A stretch of 53,448 nucleotides of DNA from SAR324 cluster bacterium SAR324-CTD7B (GTDB lineage: Bacteria; SAR324; NAC60-12): positions 1-53,448 of the forward strand of contig LSNO01000009.1 in assembly GCA_002082305.1 (NCBI GenBank), given 5' to 3'. Both the position numbers and the translations under genes were made by a program. Each line of letters starts with the position of its first letter. Position 1 is the stretch's first letter. The notes below the pieces were generated by a model. The model was given only the letters and a program-made list of their open reading frames with translations, did not search any database and was not told the DNA's origin. Positions 17,525 through 25,681 of this stretch are shown one piece after another.

Positions 17525-18619
17525 ATGGCGTTTATCGAATTACCTACTGCAGACTTAACTGCCTCTACGTTTAAAAGTAAAGCAAACAAATGGGTGGAAA
17601 CTCCAGGACTGGTTGATTTACAGGTAAATGGTTTTGCAGGGGTGGATTTCAACTCACCCGGCCTCACTTCAGATTCTCTTCAACTGTCTCTTGAAGCAAT
17701 GCTGGCCACGGGAGTGACGGCCTGTCTGCCCACAATCATTACTGGATCTGAGACACATTTGCATACATGCTTTTCGGCTTTGGAAAAAGCAAGAAACTCC
17801 TCTCGATTAGCAAAAACCATGGTAGCCGGCTATCATCTGGAAGGGCCCTTTCTATCAAAACTTCCCGGATATTCCGGTTGTCACCCGGTTGAGGCTATGT
17901 GTGCGGCTGATCCGGAAATGTTTTTGCGTCTGCAACAAGCTGCCGGAGGTAATATCCGGCTGGTGACGTTGGCTCCTGAAGTTGAAGGTGCTATAGCTTT
18001 CATTGAAAAATTAGTTCAGGATCGAATCATTGTTTCCTTAGGACACACAGCCGCTGACAATGAAACCATCCAACAAGCTGTAGATGCAGGTGCAAGACTT
18101 TCAACACACCTGGGAAACGGCACCTGTCCGGAGCTGCACAAAAACAATAATCCGATCATAGCACAATTGAGTGAGGACAGACTAAGCGCCAGTTTTATCG
18201 CGGACGGCTATCATCTTTCTCCGGATGTGTTGAAAGCCTATCTAAGAGCAAAATGTACTGAGCGGGTGATTCTGGTAACAGACGCTACAGCCGGAGCAGC
18301 GGCGCCTCAAGGACGTTACAAGTTAGGAAATTCTGAATTGCAGCGTGAAACGGAACCCGTCATTTTAGACCCGCAAACATCCCGACCCGTAGGTTCTGCT
18401 GTAACGCTGGATCAGTGTGTGCGTAACGTAATTAACTGGTATGAGATGCCTTTGAAAGAAGCCGTAAGCTGGGCAGCCGAAAATCCGCTGCAATTGCTCA
18501 ACTCAGCAAAAGTTAAAACTCAATTATCAGCACGGGAGCAAACCGTTTGGTGGAAAGAAGAGGAAGAGGAGTGGCAGGTAAAAGCCGCTCGGAGCGGAAA
18601 GTTTTTGTTTGAGAATTGA
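17525..18619 (+). CDS. nagA: N-acetylglucosamine-6-phosphate deacetylase
   Basis: Deacetylates GlcNAc-6-phosphate to glucosamine-6-phosphate. The 364-residue amidohydrolase-fold protein shows GLVDLQVNGFAGVDF, GYHLEGPFLS (metal Glu), SLGHTAADNETIQQA and STHLGNGTC (metal His), and LVTDATAGAAAPQG (catalytic Asp). Only about 27 residues precede the barrel, against about 50 in E. coli NagA, so the N-terminal half of the beta-sandwich is shorter than usual. The C-terminal sandwich strands are present. It feeds NagB, encoded just upstream on the same strand. Confidence 0.94.
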   Translation: MAFIELPTADLTASTFKSKANKWVETPGLVDLQVNGFAGVDFNSPGLTSDSLQLSLEAMLATGVTACLPTIITGSETHLHTCFSALEKARNSSRLAKTMVAGYHLEGPFLSKLPGYSGCHPVEAMCAADPEMFLRLQQAAGGNIRLVTLAPEVEGAIAFIEKLVQDRIIVSLGHTAADNETIQQAVDAGARLSTHLGNGTCPELHKNNNPIIAQLSEDRLSASFIADGYHLSPDVLKAYLRAKCTERVILVTDATAGAAAPQGRYKLGNSELQRETEPVILDPQTSRPVGSAVTLDQCVRNVINWYEMPLKEAVSWAAENPLQLLNSAKVKTQLSAREQTVWWKEEEEEWQVKAARSGKFLFEN

Positions 18620-18637
18620 TAATCAGCAATTTTGATA

Positions 18638-19678
18638 CTATTTATTAATTTTCTGTTTCGGCCATGTATCTGTCAGACGATATCCAGAAGGCCATGGATC
18701 CTCCGGATCACACATTAACTGATGTGTACCTGTTATCCAACCCCGCCCGCGAATTGTCGGAATAATCGCCTTCGTTTCACCAATACTTGTACTTTCCCTG
18801 ATTGTGCAGTCAAACCTTGAGTCAATAATTGAGGTTGCAGTAAAATGATCTCCCACCTGCATTTCTCCCCTGGAGTGCATTACTGCCATTCTCGCAGAAC
18901 AACCAGTTCCGCAAGGTGATCTGTCCAACTTCCCTGGATCAATAGCAACCGTGTTTCGGCCGCTAAGAATTCCATCTTTAATTTCAACAGGCAGCGTAAA
19001 CTGGCAAAAAGAAATTTTGTTCCAATCCTGCTGCACTGGATGTCGAAATTTTATTTGCTCATTGGCTGCAGCAGTTATTTTGGCTCCAGTTTCCGCAAGG
19101 TCACGGGCTTCATCCGGAATTATTTCAAACCCCAGTGACTTTGCGTCCACAATCACAAAACTGTCACCCCCGTAAGCGGTGTCCACAGTAAGAGTTCCCA
19201 ATCCGGACACCTCCAGTTTTACATCCAGTTTGTCCGCAAACGAAGCTACATTTTTAATTTCAATACTCACAGCCTTACCGTTTTCACATTGTGCTTTGAC
19301 CTGCAATAATCCTGCTGGAGCTTCGAGATAAAAAGAGGTTTCAGGTTCCTCCATCTGAATCATTCCACTGTCCAGCAAAACTGTGGCAACACAAATTGAA
19401 TTTGACCCGGACATGGGAGGCGTGTGTTCCGGTTCCATGATAATGAAACCGAAATCCGCTTTTTCACTTTTAGGCGGAACCAATAAATTTACATGTTTGA
19501 ATACTCCGCCCCGCGGTTCATTCAAAACGAAGCGGCGCAAAGTCTGATCTTGCTCAATCCAGCGGGATTGTTCCCAAATACTGTCTCCCGGTGGTGGATT
19601 CACTCCACCCACTATAACATCACCGACTTCTCCCTCAGCATGACAGGAAACGATATGTATTATTTTAGTTGATCTCAT
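18638..19678 (-). CDS. Proline racemase family protein (hydroxyproline epimerase/dehydratase-like)
   Basis: A 346-residue member of the proline racemase superfamily, which includes proline racemase, 4-hydroxyproline 2-epimerase and trans-3-hydroxy-L-proline dehydratase. The first catalytic position, Cys in racemases (MCGHG), is Ser here (MSGSNSIC, Ser90). The second is Cys ([11 protein letters not shown], Cys256). The Ser/Cys pair marks a subgroup distinct from the Cys/Cys epimerases and the Cys/Thr dehydratases, so I leave the activity open. It is convergent with nagA and has no hydroxyproline-pathway genes beside it in this window. Confidence 0.85.
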   Translation of the reverse strand: MRSTKIIHIVSCHAEGEVGDVIVGGVNPPPGDSIWEQSRWIEQDQTLRRFVLNEPRGGVFKHVNLLVPPKSEKADFGFIIMEPEHTPPMSGSNSICVATVLLDSGMIQMEEPETSFYLEAPAGLLQVKAQCENGKAVSIEIKNVASFADKLDVKLEVSGLGTLTVDTAYGGDSFVIVDAKSLGFEIIPDEARDLAETGAKITAAANEQIKFRHPVQQDWNKISFCQFTLPVEIKDGILSGRNTVAIDPGKLDRSPCGTGCSARMAVMHSRGEMQVGDHFTATSIIDSRFDCTIRESTSIGETKAIIPTIRGRGWITGTHQLMCDPEDPWPSGYRLTDTWPKQKINK

Positions 19679-19728
19679 TTTGTAGTTTATAGGCGAATGT
19701 CTGCAACTGTATTTTGAAAAAATATCTG

Positions 19729-20070
19729 TTAAGGGTAATCAAATATCGTCGAGAGGTTCTGTTTGACTTGTTCCTGATCAGCTTTTGATAAGTGGCCGAC
19801 CTTCTTTAGAATTAACCTGTTATCCAGTGTGAACAACTTCATTCTCACAATAGAAGGAGCGGTAAGACCGGACTCATTTTTGTGCTTAATTGTAACATCC
19901 AGGGGCCAAGGTTCATTTTTTTGACTGGTGATCATTGCCAATACTGAGTGTTCAATGAGTGCTCCAAACTTAGCTTTTTGAGAGAGTACCAGGGCAGGCC
20001 GTCGTTTTTTTCGAGAAGAGTCTGTGAAGGGAAAGGGGACAACAACAACGTCAAGCGGTTCATAAATCAT
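19729..20070 (-). CDS. PemK/MazF-type endoribonuclease toxin
   Basis: Toxin of a type II toxin-antitoxin pair, 113 residues. It starts [19 protein letters not shown] and continues [10 protein letters not shown], the standard MazF/PemK N-terminal beta strand and loop. Family members cut mRNA at short motifs. I chose the ATG at 20070; an upstream frame to 20106 adds residues that lie inside the antitoxin coding region. The start overlaps the antitoxin's last codons by 11 bp, the usual coupling in such pairs. The C-terminal region ([20 protein letters not shown]) is also family-like. Confidence 0.88.
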   Translation of the reverse strand: MIYEPLDVVVVPFPFTDSSRKKRRPALVLSQKAKFGALIEHSVLAMITSQKNEPWPLDVTIKHKNESGLTAPSIVRMKLFTLDNRLILKKVGHLSKADQEQVKQNLSTIFDYP

Positions 20071-20290
20071 TATATGCTTCCTCATCATTTGGAGATTCCC
20101 ATTCACTCAAAGTTGGAGACAGGGCTGAACTGAATTCAATGTCGAAAGGCCGTGCTTTTCGCAAGCGGATTTCATCATGTTCAATTTCAAAAGCAATGAC
20201 ATCTCCTGCATGGAGATTTAATTTTTTCCTGACTGTTGCAGGGACTGTTGCCTGATATTTTTGAGTCAATTTGCTGGTCGATATTTGCAT
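20060..20290 (-). CDS. AbrB/MazE-type antitoxin
   Basis: A 76-residue antitoxin. The N-terminal swapped-hairpin DNA-binding domain reads STSKLTQKYQATVPATVRKKL and LHAGDVIAFEIE, and an acidic C-terminal tail ([15 protein letters not shown]) should wrap the toxin. GGAG lies 7 bases before the ATG. It is first in the pair and probably represses its own promoter through the GTAATAC repeats just upstream. Confidence 0.88.
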   Translation of the reverse strand: MQISTSKLTQKYQATVPATVRKKLNLHAGDVIAFEIEHDEIRLRKARPFDIEFSSALSPTLSEWESPNDEEAYNDL

Positions 20291-20313
20291 TGTTATTCTC
20301 CTTAATTGAGTTA

Positions 20314-20346
20314 GTAATACGGTAATACTATACTAACCAGTAATAC
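20314..20346 (-). promoter_or_regulatory. Toxin-antitoxin operator/promoter with GTAATAC repeats
   Basis: Three direct copies of GTAATAC occur at 20314-20320, 20322-20328 and 20340-20346, directly upstream of the antitoxin. On the minus strand a TATAGT -10-like hexamer lies among them, with TTGAAT 15 bases before it. Repeats overlapping the promoter fit autoregulation by the antitoxin. Confidence 0.55.
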
Positions 20347-20394
20347 CATTCAAGTCAAAATGGCAAAGACTATTAATACCGGCCTTAATATTTT

Positions 20395-22413
20395 TCAAAG
20401 TTTTGCCGCCAATTCTGCACCATCGCTGATTGCGGTTTTTGCGTCAAGTCCAAGCGTAGCTTTGGCTCCGCCGATTACGTGTACCTCGAATCCAGCTTTG
20501 CTTAAAGAAGTTTCCAATTCCCGTCTTGGTTCCTGTCCTGCGGCAACAATCACATTGTCCACTTCAAACACAATATCTTTTGGTTCTTCACCTTTTTTCA
20601 AAGCAACTCGCACATGCAGTCCGGAATCGTCGATTTTAAGATAAGTTACACCCGGAAGGAGTTGTACACCGTGTGATTTTAAAGTTTGGATATGTGCCCA
20701 GCCTGTAGTTTTTCCAAGCCGTTTGCCTATTTTGTCTGCAGAACGCTGTAAAACCGTAACTTCACGTTTTTTAGGTTTCCGTAGAGCCAAGGCTTTTTCC
20801 GAATCAAGAATCCCGTAGCCCTGTAAATACTCCGGAACTTCTCCGGAAAAAGGTGTTTGTGCAGTCAAAAAATGCGCGACATCGATACCGATTCCTCCTG
20901 CTCCGATTACAGCAACTTTTTGTCCAACTACTCGTTCCTTGTCTAAAACATCCAGATAACTCAGAACTTTAGGATGATCGATTCCATCCAGTTCCAATTC
21001 TCGAGGCTTTACTCCGGTTGCCAACACAACAAGATTAAATGTTCCTGAATTAAGAGTTTCGGCATCAACAGTCTGCCCCAGCTTTAATTCCACTCCATAC
21101 TTTTCCAGCATTACTCGATAGAAGCGGAGTGTTTCAAAAAATTCCTGTTTCCCGGGAATTTTCACTGCTAAGTTGATTTGACCGCCAAGTTCAGAACGCT
21201 GGTCAAACAAAGTGACCCGGTGTCCACGCATGGCAGAAATGTAGGCAGCCGTCATTCCGGCTGGACCTGCTCCAATCACTGCAATAGATTTTGGAATGCT
21301 TGCAGTTACGTAGTTTAATTCGGTTTCATGTCCTGCACGCGGATTAACTAAACAAGTTGCTGTTTCCATTTTAAAAATATGATCCAGACAAGCCTGGTTG
21401 CAGGCAATACAAGTGTTGATTTCTTCCGGACGTCCCTCTGCAGTTTTGTTGACAAAATTTTCATCAGCCAAAAATGGACGGGCCATCGATACCATGTCCG
21501 CCAGCCCGTCTCGCAAGAGACTCTCTGCCACATATGGATCGTTTATGCGGTTGGAAGTCACGATCGGAATATTAAGATGAGGACGCAACCGGCCTGTTAG
21601 CCAGGCAAATGCTGCACGGGGAACCATCATGGCAATTGTCGGAATCCGTGCTTCATGCCAGCCGATTCCGGTATTGATCAGCGACGCTCCTGCCTCTTCT
21701 ACACGCTGTCCAAGTTCAACAACTTCCTCAAAACTGCTTCCGTCTTCAACTAAATCAAGACAGGAAAGGCGGAATATAATCAAGAAATCTTCTCCGGATT
21801 CTTCCCGAACCCGCTCCACAATCCGGAGTGGAAACCTGATCCGGTTTTCGTAAGAACCCCCCCAATCGTCGCTGCGTTTATTTGTACATTTGGCAATGAA
21901 TTGGTTGATCAGATAGCCTTCAGAGCCCATTATTTCCACGCCGTCATAACCGGCTTTTTGTGCCAGTTTTGCGCAGCGTGCATAATCTTCGATAGTTTGT
22001 AAAATATCATCCGGAGTTAATTCTTTGGGACGGTAAAAATTTATTGGTGCAGTTATTGGGGATGGCGCAACGCAATTTTCCAGGAGCCCGTAACGCCCTG
22101 TATGTAAAATCTGCAAAACTATTTTGCCATCGTTTTCATGAACTGCCTTTACGAAAGGTCGATGAAAATCAAGTTGTTCTTCCGAAACTAATTCTGCACC
22201 TTCTTCAAAAACACGACCTGCTGCATTTGGCGCAAAGCCCCCGGTTACAATGAGTCCCACGCCTCCCCTGGCCCTTTCTGCATAAAAAGCCGCCAGACGA
22301 GATGAACCATCAGGATGTTCTTCAAGTCCGGTATGCATTGAACCCATCATAACTCTGTTTTTCAGGGTAATGCTGCCGACTTTCAGTGGACTAAGCAGGG
22401 TTTCAAAAGCCAT
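20395..22413 (-). CDS. 2,4-dienoyl-CoA reductase/NADH:flavin oxidoreductase (FadH-like)
   Basis: A 672-residue multidomain flavoenzyme. It has an N-terminal old-yellow-enzyme TIM barrel (about 1-330), a 4Fe-4S cluster motif with Cys335, Cys338, Cys342 and Cys354 (CIACNQAC and TCLVNP), then FAD- and NAD(P)-binding Rossmann domains starting IAVIGAGPAGMTAA. This is the layout of E. coli FadH, which reduces 2,4-dienoyl-CoA in unsaturated fatty acid oxidation. Related enzymes act on trimethylamine, enoates or bile acids, so substrate assignment is tentative. It is monocistronic, about 100 bp from prfA. Confidence 0.87.
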   Translation of the reverse strand: MAFETLLSPLKVGSITLKNRVMMGSMHTGLEEHPDGSSRLAAFYAERARGGVGLIVTGGFAPNAAGRVFEEGAELVSEEQLDFHRPFVKAVHENDGKIVLQILHTGRYGLLENCVAPSPITAPINFYRPKELTPDDILQTIEDYARCAKLAQKAGYDGVEIMGSEGYLINQFIAKCTNKRSDDWGGSYENRIRFPLRIVERVREESGEDFLIIFRLSCLDLVEDGSSFEEVVELGQRVEEAGASLINTGIGWHEARIPTIAMMVPRAAFAWLTGRLRPHLNIPIVTSNRINDPYVAESLLRDGLADMVSMARPFLADENFVNKTAEGRPEEINTCIACNQACLDHIFKMETATCLVNPRAGHETELNYVTASIPKSIAVIGAGPAGMTAAYISAMRGHRVTLFDQRSELGGQINLAVKIPGKQEFFETLRFYRVMLEKYGVELKLGQTVDAETLNSGTFNLVVLATGVKPRELELDGIDHPKVLSYLDVLDKERVVGQKVAVIGAGGIGIDVAHFLTAQTPFSGEVPEYLQGYGILDSEKALALRKPKKREVTVLQRSADKIGKRLGKTTGWAHIQTLKSHGVQLLPGVTYLKIDDSGLHVRVALKKGEEPKDIVFEVDNVIVAAGQEPRRELETSLSKAGFEVHVIGGAKATLGLDAKTAISDGAELAAKL

Positions 22414-22513
22414 TTTAGTGGATTGGATTATGGTTATGTGTTTTGGGTTTTATCTACAAACAAATCAAGCTTATAAAGAAGCGCTTAACTTTATACTGTA
22501 AACTGGTAAATAC

Positions 22514-23581
22514 TCAAGATGCTTTGAGCATTTCTGCCTGATGGTGAGACAACAAGGGGTCAATCACCTGTTCCAGCTTGCCTAGCAAAATTTCTTCAAG
22601 TTTGTATAGAGTGAGATTGATGCGATGATCAGTAAGACGACCCTGAGGGAAATTATAGGTCCGGATACGTTCGCTCCTGTCACCGCTTCCAACCATGCCT
22701 CGGCGTTGTTCTGCGGTTGCAGATTGTTGTGCTTCAAGTTCCTTTTCATAGAGCCTTGCCCGCAGGACCTTTAAGGCTTGGTTTTTATTTTTTAACTGGG
22801 ATTTTTCATTTTGACAAATGACAACCAGTCCGGTTGGAATATGGGTAATCCGAACTGCAGAATCAGTGGTGTTCACGCTCTGTCCACCCGGCCCAGATGA
22901 TCGATAAACATCAATCCGTAAATCTCCGGGATTGATCTCAATCTCAACATCATCTACGTCCGGCAACACCGCTACAGTTGCAGCAGAAGTGTGGATACGT
23001 CCCTGCGTTTCAGTTTTGGGAACCCGCTGTACACGATGTACACCACCCTCAAATTTCAAGCGGCTGAATACATCTTTGCCCTCTATTGAAAAAGTGATTT
23101 CCTTGAAACCACCAAGATCATTTTTGCTTTCGTTGAGCAGTTTCAATTTCCATTTACGTGCTTCAACATAATGTGCGTACATTTGAAAAAGGTCCCGGGC
23201 AAAGAGAGCTGCTTCATCGCCACCTGTGCCTGCACGAATTTCAATTATGATATTACGTGAATCGTCTGGATCTTTTGGAAGGAGTAAAAGTTGGATTTGC
23301 TTTTCCAACTCTTCCAACTGTCGGCCGAGCTCCGGAATTTCCTGGCTGGCCATTTCACGGATTTCCTGATCTTCATTTGCAGCGTCTGCTAATTCGCTGT
23401 TATCATCGAGTTCTTGCTGGATTTCAAGATATCGGTGATAACACTCAACAATTTCCTGCAGACCTGAATGTTCCTGACTCAACTTCCGGTAACGCTCCTG
23501 ATCCTGAGTCACGTCGGGTTGTCCGAGTTCGTGCGTCAGATTTTCGAAGCGTTCATTTATTTCCGCAAGTTTTTCCAGCAT
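22514..23581 (-). CDS. prfA: Peptide chain release factor 1
   Basis: Recognises UAA and UAG stop codons and triggers peptide release on the ribosome. The 355-residue protein carries GGQ at 232-234 in GPGGQSVNTTD and the RF1-type decoding tripeptide PxT as PKT at 188-190 (E. coli has PAT), which separates it from RF2. The region RTYNFPQGRLTDHRINLTL near the end is also conserved. It begins 6 bp after rpmE in a rho-rpmE-prfA order found in other bacteria. No hemK/prmC follows. Confidence 0.96.
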   Translation of the reverse strand: MLEKLAEINERFENLTHELGQPDVTQDQERYRKLSQEHSGLQEIVECYHRYLEIQQELDDNSELADAANEDQEIREMASQEIPELGRQLEELEKQIQLLLLPKDPDDSRNIIIEIRAGTGGDEAALFARDLFQMYAHYVEARKWKLKLLNESKNDLGGFKEITFSIEGKDVFSRLKFEGGVHRVQRVPKTETQGRIHTSAATVAVLPDVDDVEIEINPGDLRIDVYRSSGPGGQSVNTTDSAVRITHIPTGLVVICQNEKSQLKNKNQALKVLRARLYEKELEAQQSATAEQRRGMVGSGDRSERIRTYNFPQGRLTDHRINLTLYKLEEILLGKLEQVIDPLLSHHQAEMLKAS

Positions 23582-23587
23582 CTCGGG

Positions 23588-23794
23588 TCAGGCCCGGTTG
23601 TAACGACGTTTAAACTTTTCAATTCGACCTGCACTATCAACAAAATTTTGTGCTGATCCAGTAAAAAACGGATGACAGTTTGAACAAATTTCTACTGTTG
23701 TTTCTCCGCCCTTTGTAGACTGTGTCTCCCAAGTCGCTCCACAGGCACAGCGGAATGAGGTTTCTTTATACTCCGGGTGAATATTTAATTTCAT
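23588..23794 (-). CDS. rpmE: 50S ribosomal protein L31
   Basis: Ribosomal large-subunit protein of 68 residues. It is the zinc-binding (C+) form: Cys16 and Cys18 in RCACGATW, Cys37 and Cys40 in [10 protein letters not shown]. It lies between rho and prfA on the same strand, probably co-transcribed with prfA. Confidence 0.96.
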   Translation of the reverse strand: MKLNIHPEYKETSFRCACGATWETQSTKGGETTVEICSNCHPFFTGSAQNFVDSAGRIEKFKRRYNRA

Positions 23795-23875
23795 TTTTCG
23801 TTTTTCCGATTTAAGTTTTTTAAAGTTTGAGGTTTAAGTTAAAATGTATTTGCTGTCTGCAATTTACTTTTTGTT

Positions 23876-25201
23876 TTATTTATCCATCATATTGAGAAAG
23901 TTCACATTCTCTTTGAATTTTTCCATTTTATCAATGAGAAATTCCAGAGCCTCAACTACATTCAATTGAGAGAGAACTTTACGTAAGACCCAAATACGGT
24001 CAAGGTCTGCTTTTTCAACAAGCAGTTCCTCTTTGCGTGTTCCGGATTTGCTGAGATCGATTGCAGGAAAGATCCGTTTTTCAACAGGTTTCCGGTCAAG
24101 TACAAGTTCCATATTACCTGTACCTTTGAATTCCTCAAAAATCACTTCGTCCATCCTGCTGCCAGTATCAATCAGCGCGGTTGCAATAATGGTCAAAGAT
24201 CCGCCTTCTTCAATGTTTCTGGCTGCACCAAAAAATCTTTTAGGTTTAAAAAGTGCGTTGGAATCAACTCCTCCGGAAAGAATTTTTCCGCTTGGAGGAA
24301 TGACTGTATTGTAGGCCCGTGCCAGCCTCGTTATTGAGTCCAGCAAAATTACAACGTCACGCTGATGTTCAACAAGTCGTTTTGCTTTTTCCAAAACCAT
24401 TTCAGAAACCTGTACGTGCCGCGTTGCCGGTTCATCAAAAGTTGAGGCAACCACTTCTCCATTTACGGAACGACGCATATCTGTCACTTCCTCAGGTCGT
24501 TCGTCAATTAACAAAACAATCAAATCCACTTCAGGATGATTTTCAGTGATACTGTTTGCTATTGACTGCAGAATCATTGTTTTACCGGTTCTTGGGGGAG
24601 CAACAATCACTCCGCGCTGGCCTTTCCCAATTGGCGAAACAAGGTCAATGACCCTTGTGGTCAAATCATTATCTTTTCGTTCAAGATTGAGGTGTTCGTT
24701 TGGATGGAGAGGAGTGAGGTTGTCAAAAAGAATTTTTTCGAATGCTTTATTTGGGTCACGGAAATTAATTTCTTCGACCTTAAGCAGAGCGTAATAACGT
24801 TCGCTCTCTTTTGGCGGCCTGATTTGCCCTGCAACTGTATCGCCTGTCCGTAAATTAAAACGCCTTATCTGTGAAGGTGAAACATAAATATCGTCTGGTC
24901 CAGGGAGGTAGTTGTAATCCGGTGCTCTCAGGAATCCGAACCCGTCCGGAAGGGCTTCCAAAACTCCTGCTCCGTAAATTATCCCTTTGCGTTTCGTCTG
25001 GGCCTGCAAAAGCGCGAAGAGCAGTTCCTGACCCCTCATGCTGTTTGCATTTTCGATATCATATTCACGTGCAATCTTAATCAGTGCATTGATATCTTTT
25101 TTCTTCAACTCAATTAAATTGAGTGTATTTGGCTTGGATGAATTATCTGAATTTGTTTTTGAATTATTGCTGTCGCCATTTTCAGGCCTGCTTTTAGACA
25201 T
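23876..25201 (-). CDS. rho: Transcription termination factor Rho
   Basis: Hexameric RNA-dependent ATPase that ends transcription. The 441-residue protein has an Asn/Ser-rich N-terminal insertion of about 30 residues, then the N-terminal helix bundle and the RNA-binding OB domain ([22 protein letters not shown]). The motor domain has Walker A ([10 protein letters not shown]), Walker B ([15 protein letters not shown]) and the R-loop ([18 protein letters not shown]). Its upstream gap of 480 bp is structured and may hold an autoregulatory leader. The C-terminus (FLNMMDK) matches the family. Confidence 0.96.
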   Translation of the reverse strand: MSKSRPENGDSNNSKTNSDNSSKPNTLNLIELKKKDINALIKIAREYDIENANSMRGQELLFALLQAQTKRKGIIYGAGVLEALPDGFGFLRAPDYNYLPGPDDIYVSPSQIRRFNLRTGDTVAGQIRPPKESERYYALLKVEEINFRDPNKAFEKILFDNLTPLHPNEHLNLERKDNDLTTRVIDLVSPIGKGQRGVIVAPPRTGKTMILQSIANSITENHPEVDLIVLLIDERPEEVTDMRRSVNGEVVASTFDEPATRHVQVSEMVLEKAKRLVEHQRDVVILLDSITRLARAYNTVIPPSGKILSGGVDSNALFKPKRFFGAARNIEEGGSLTIIATALIDTGSRMDEVIFEEFKGTGNMELVLDRKPVEKRIFPAIDLSKSGTRKEELLVEKADLDRIWVLRKVLSQLNVVEALEFLIDKMEKFKENVNFLNMMDK

Positions 25202-25681
25202 GTGAGGTTTAGTCGGAGGTTAATCAATGATAGGATCCCTTAATCTTAGAGACCATTTTCTGATGTGTTTAGTTAAATGGAAGGATGATAAATTTCAACG
25301 TATTTGCAACAACTTCAATTACAAAAAGTGGATATAGTGATTAATAAAAACAACGTAGGTAAGGTATTGTCTACTGTGGAACTGCTTGATCTAGAATTGT
25401 GCTATTAATAAATAGGGTACTCTAACTTCGCCAATATTCAATACATTGTCAAGTGTTTTTATAAAAAAAAATATTTTTTCTGAATCAGTTATTTTTCCAG
25501 TGAGACATTAATTCTCGTAATATACTGATATTATTGACTACGGCATGTAATCTCTGCCGAAGGGAGAGATCAGATAAAGTGCTAATATCGTATAAGATCC
25601 CTCACACATGTTCGGGATGACACGATAAAACTCGTGACTGTCGAGTTCTTTTTTAAACCACAAATATTTTGCTGCCTTGCA
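25202..25681. other. 480-bp gap between lpd and rho with three hairpins
   Basis: No gene is visible. Three inverted repeats cluster at its lpd end: ATCTCT/AGAGAT (25550-25570), a nested pair ATCGT/ACGAT (25587-25626) enclosing ATCCC/GGGAT (25597-25618), and AACTCG/CGAGTT (25629-25647) followed on the plus strand by a run of Ts. The last could end transcription in either direction; on the minus strand, that of lpd, the T run is only four long. The rest is AT-rich and probably carries the rho promoter, but I could not place it. Confidence 0.5.
25629..25654. terminator. Hairpin terminator candidate downstream of lpd
   Basis: Arms AACTCG (25629-25634) and CGAGTT (25642-25647) form a 6-bp stem with a 7-base loop. 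Six Ts follow on the plus strand (25649-25654). On the minus strand the stem is followed by TTTT, which would fit the end of the pyruvate dehydrogenase operon but is weak. Confidence 0.4.
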
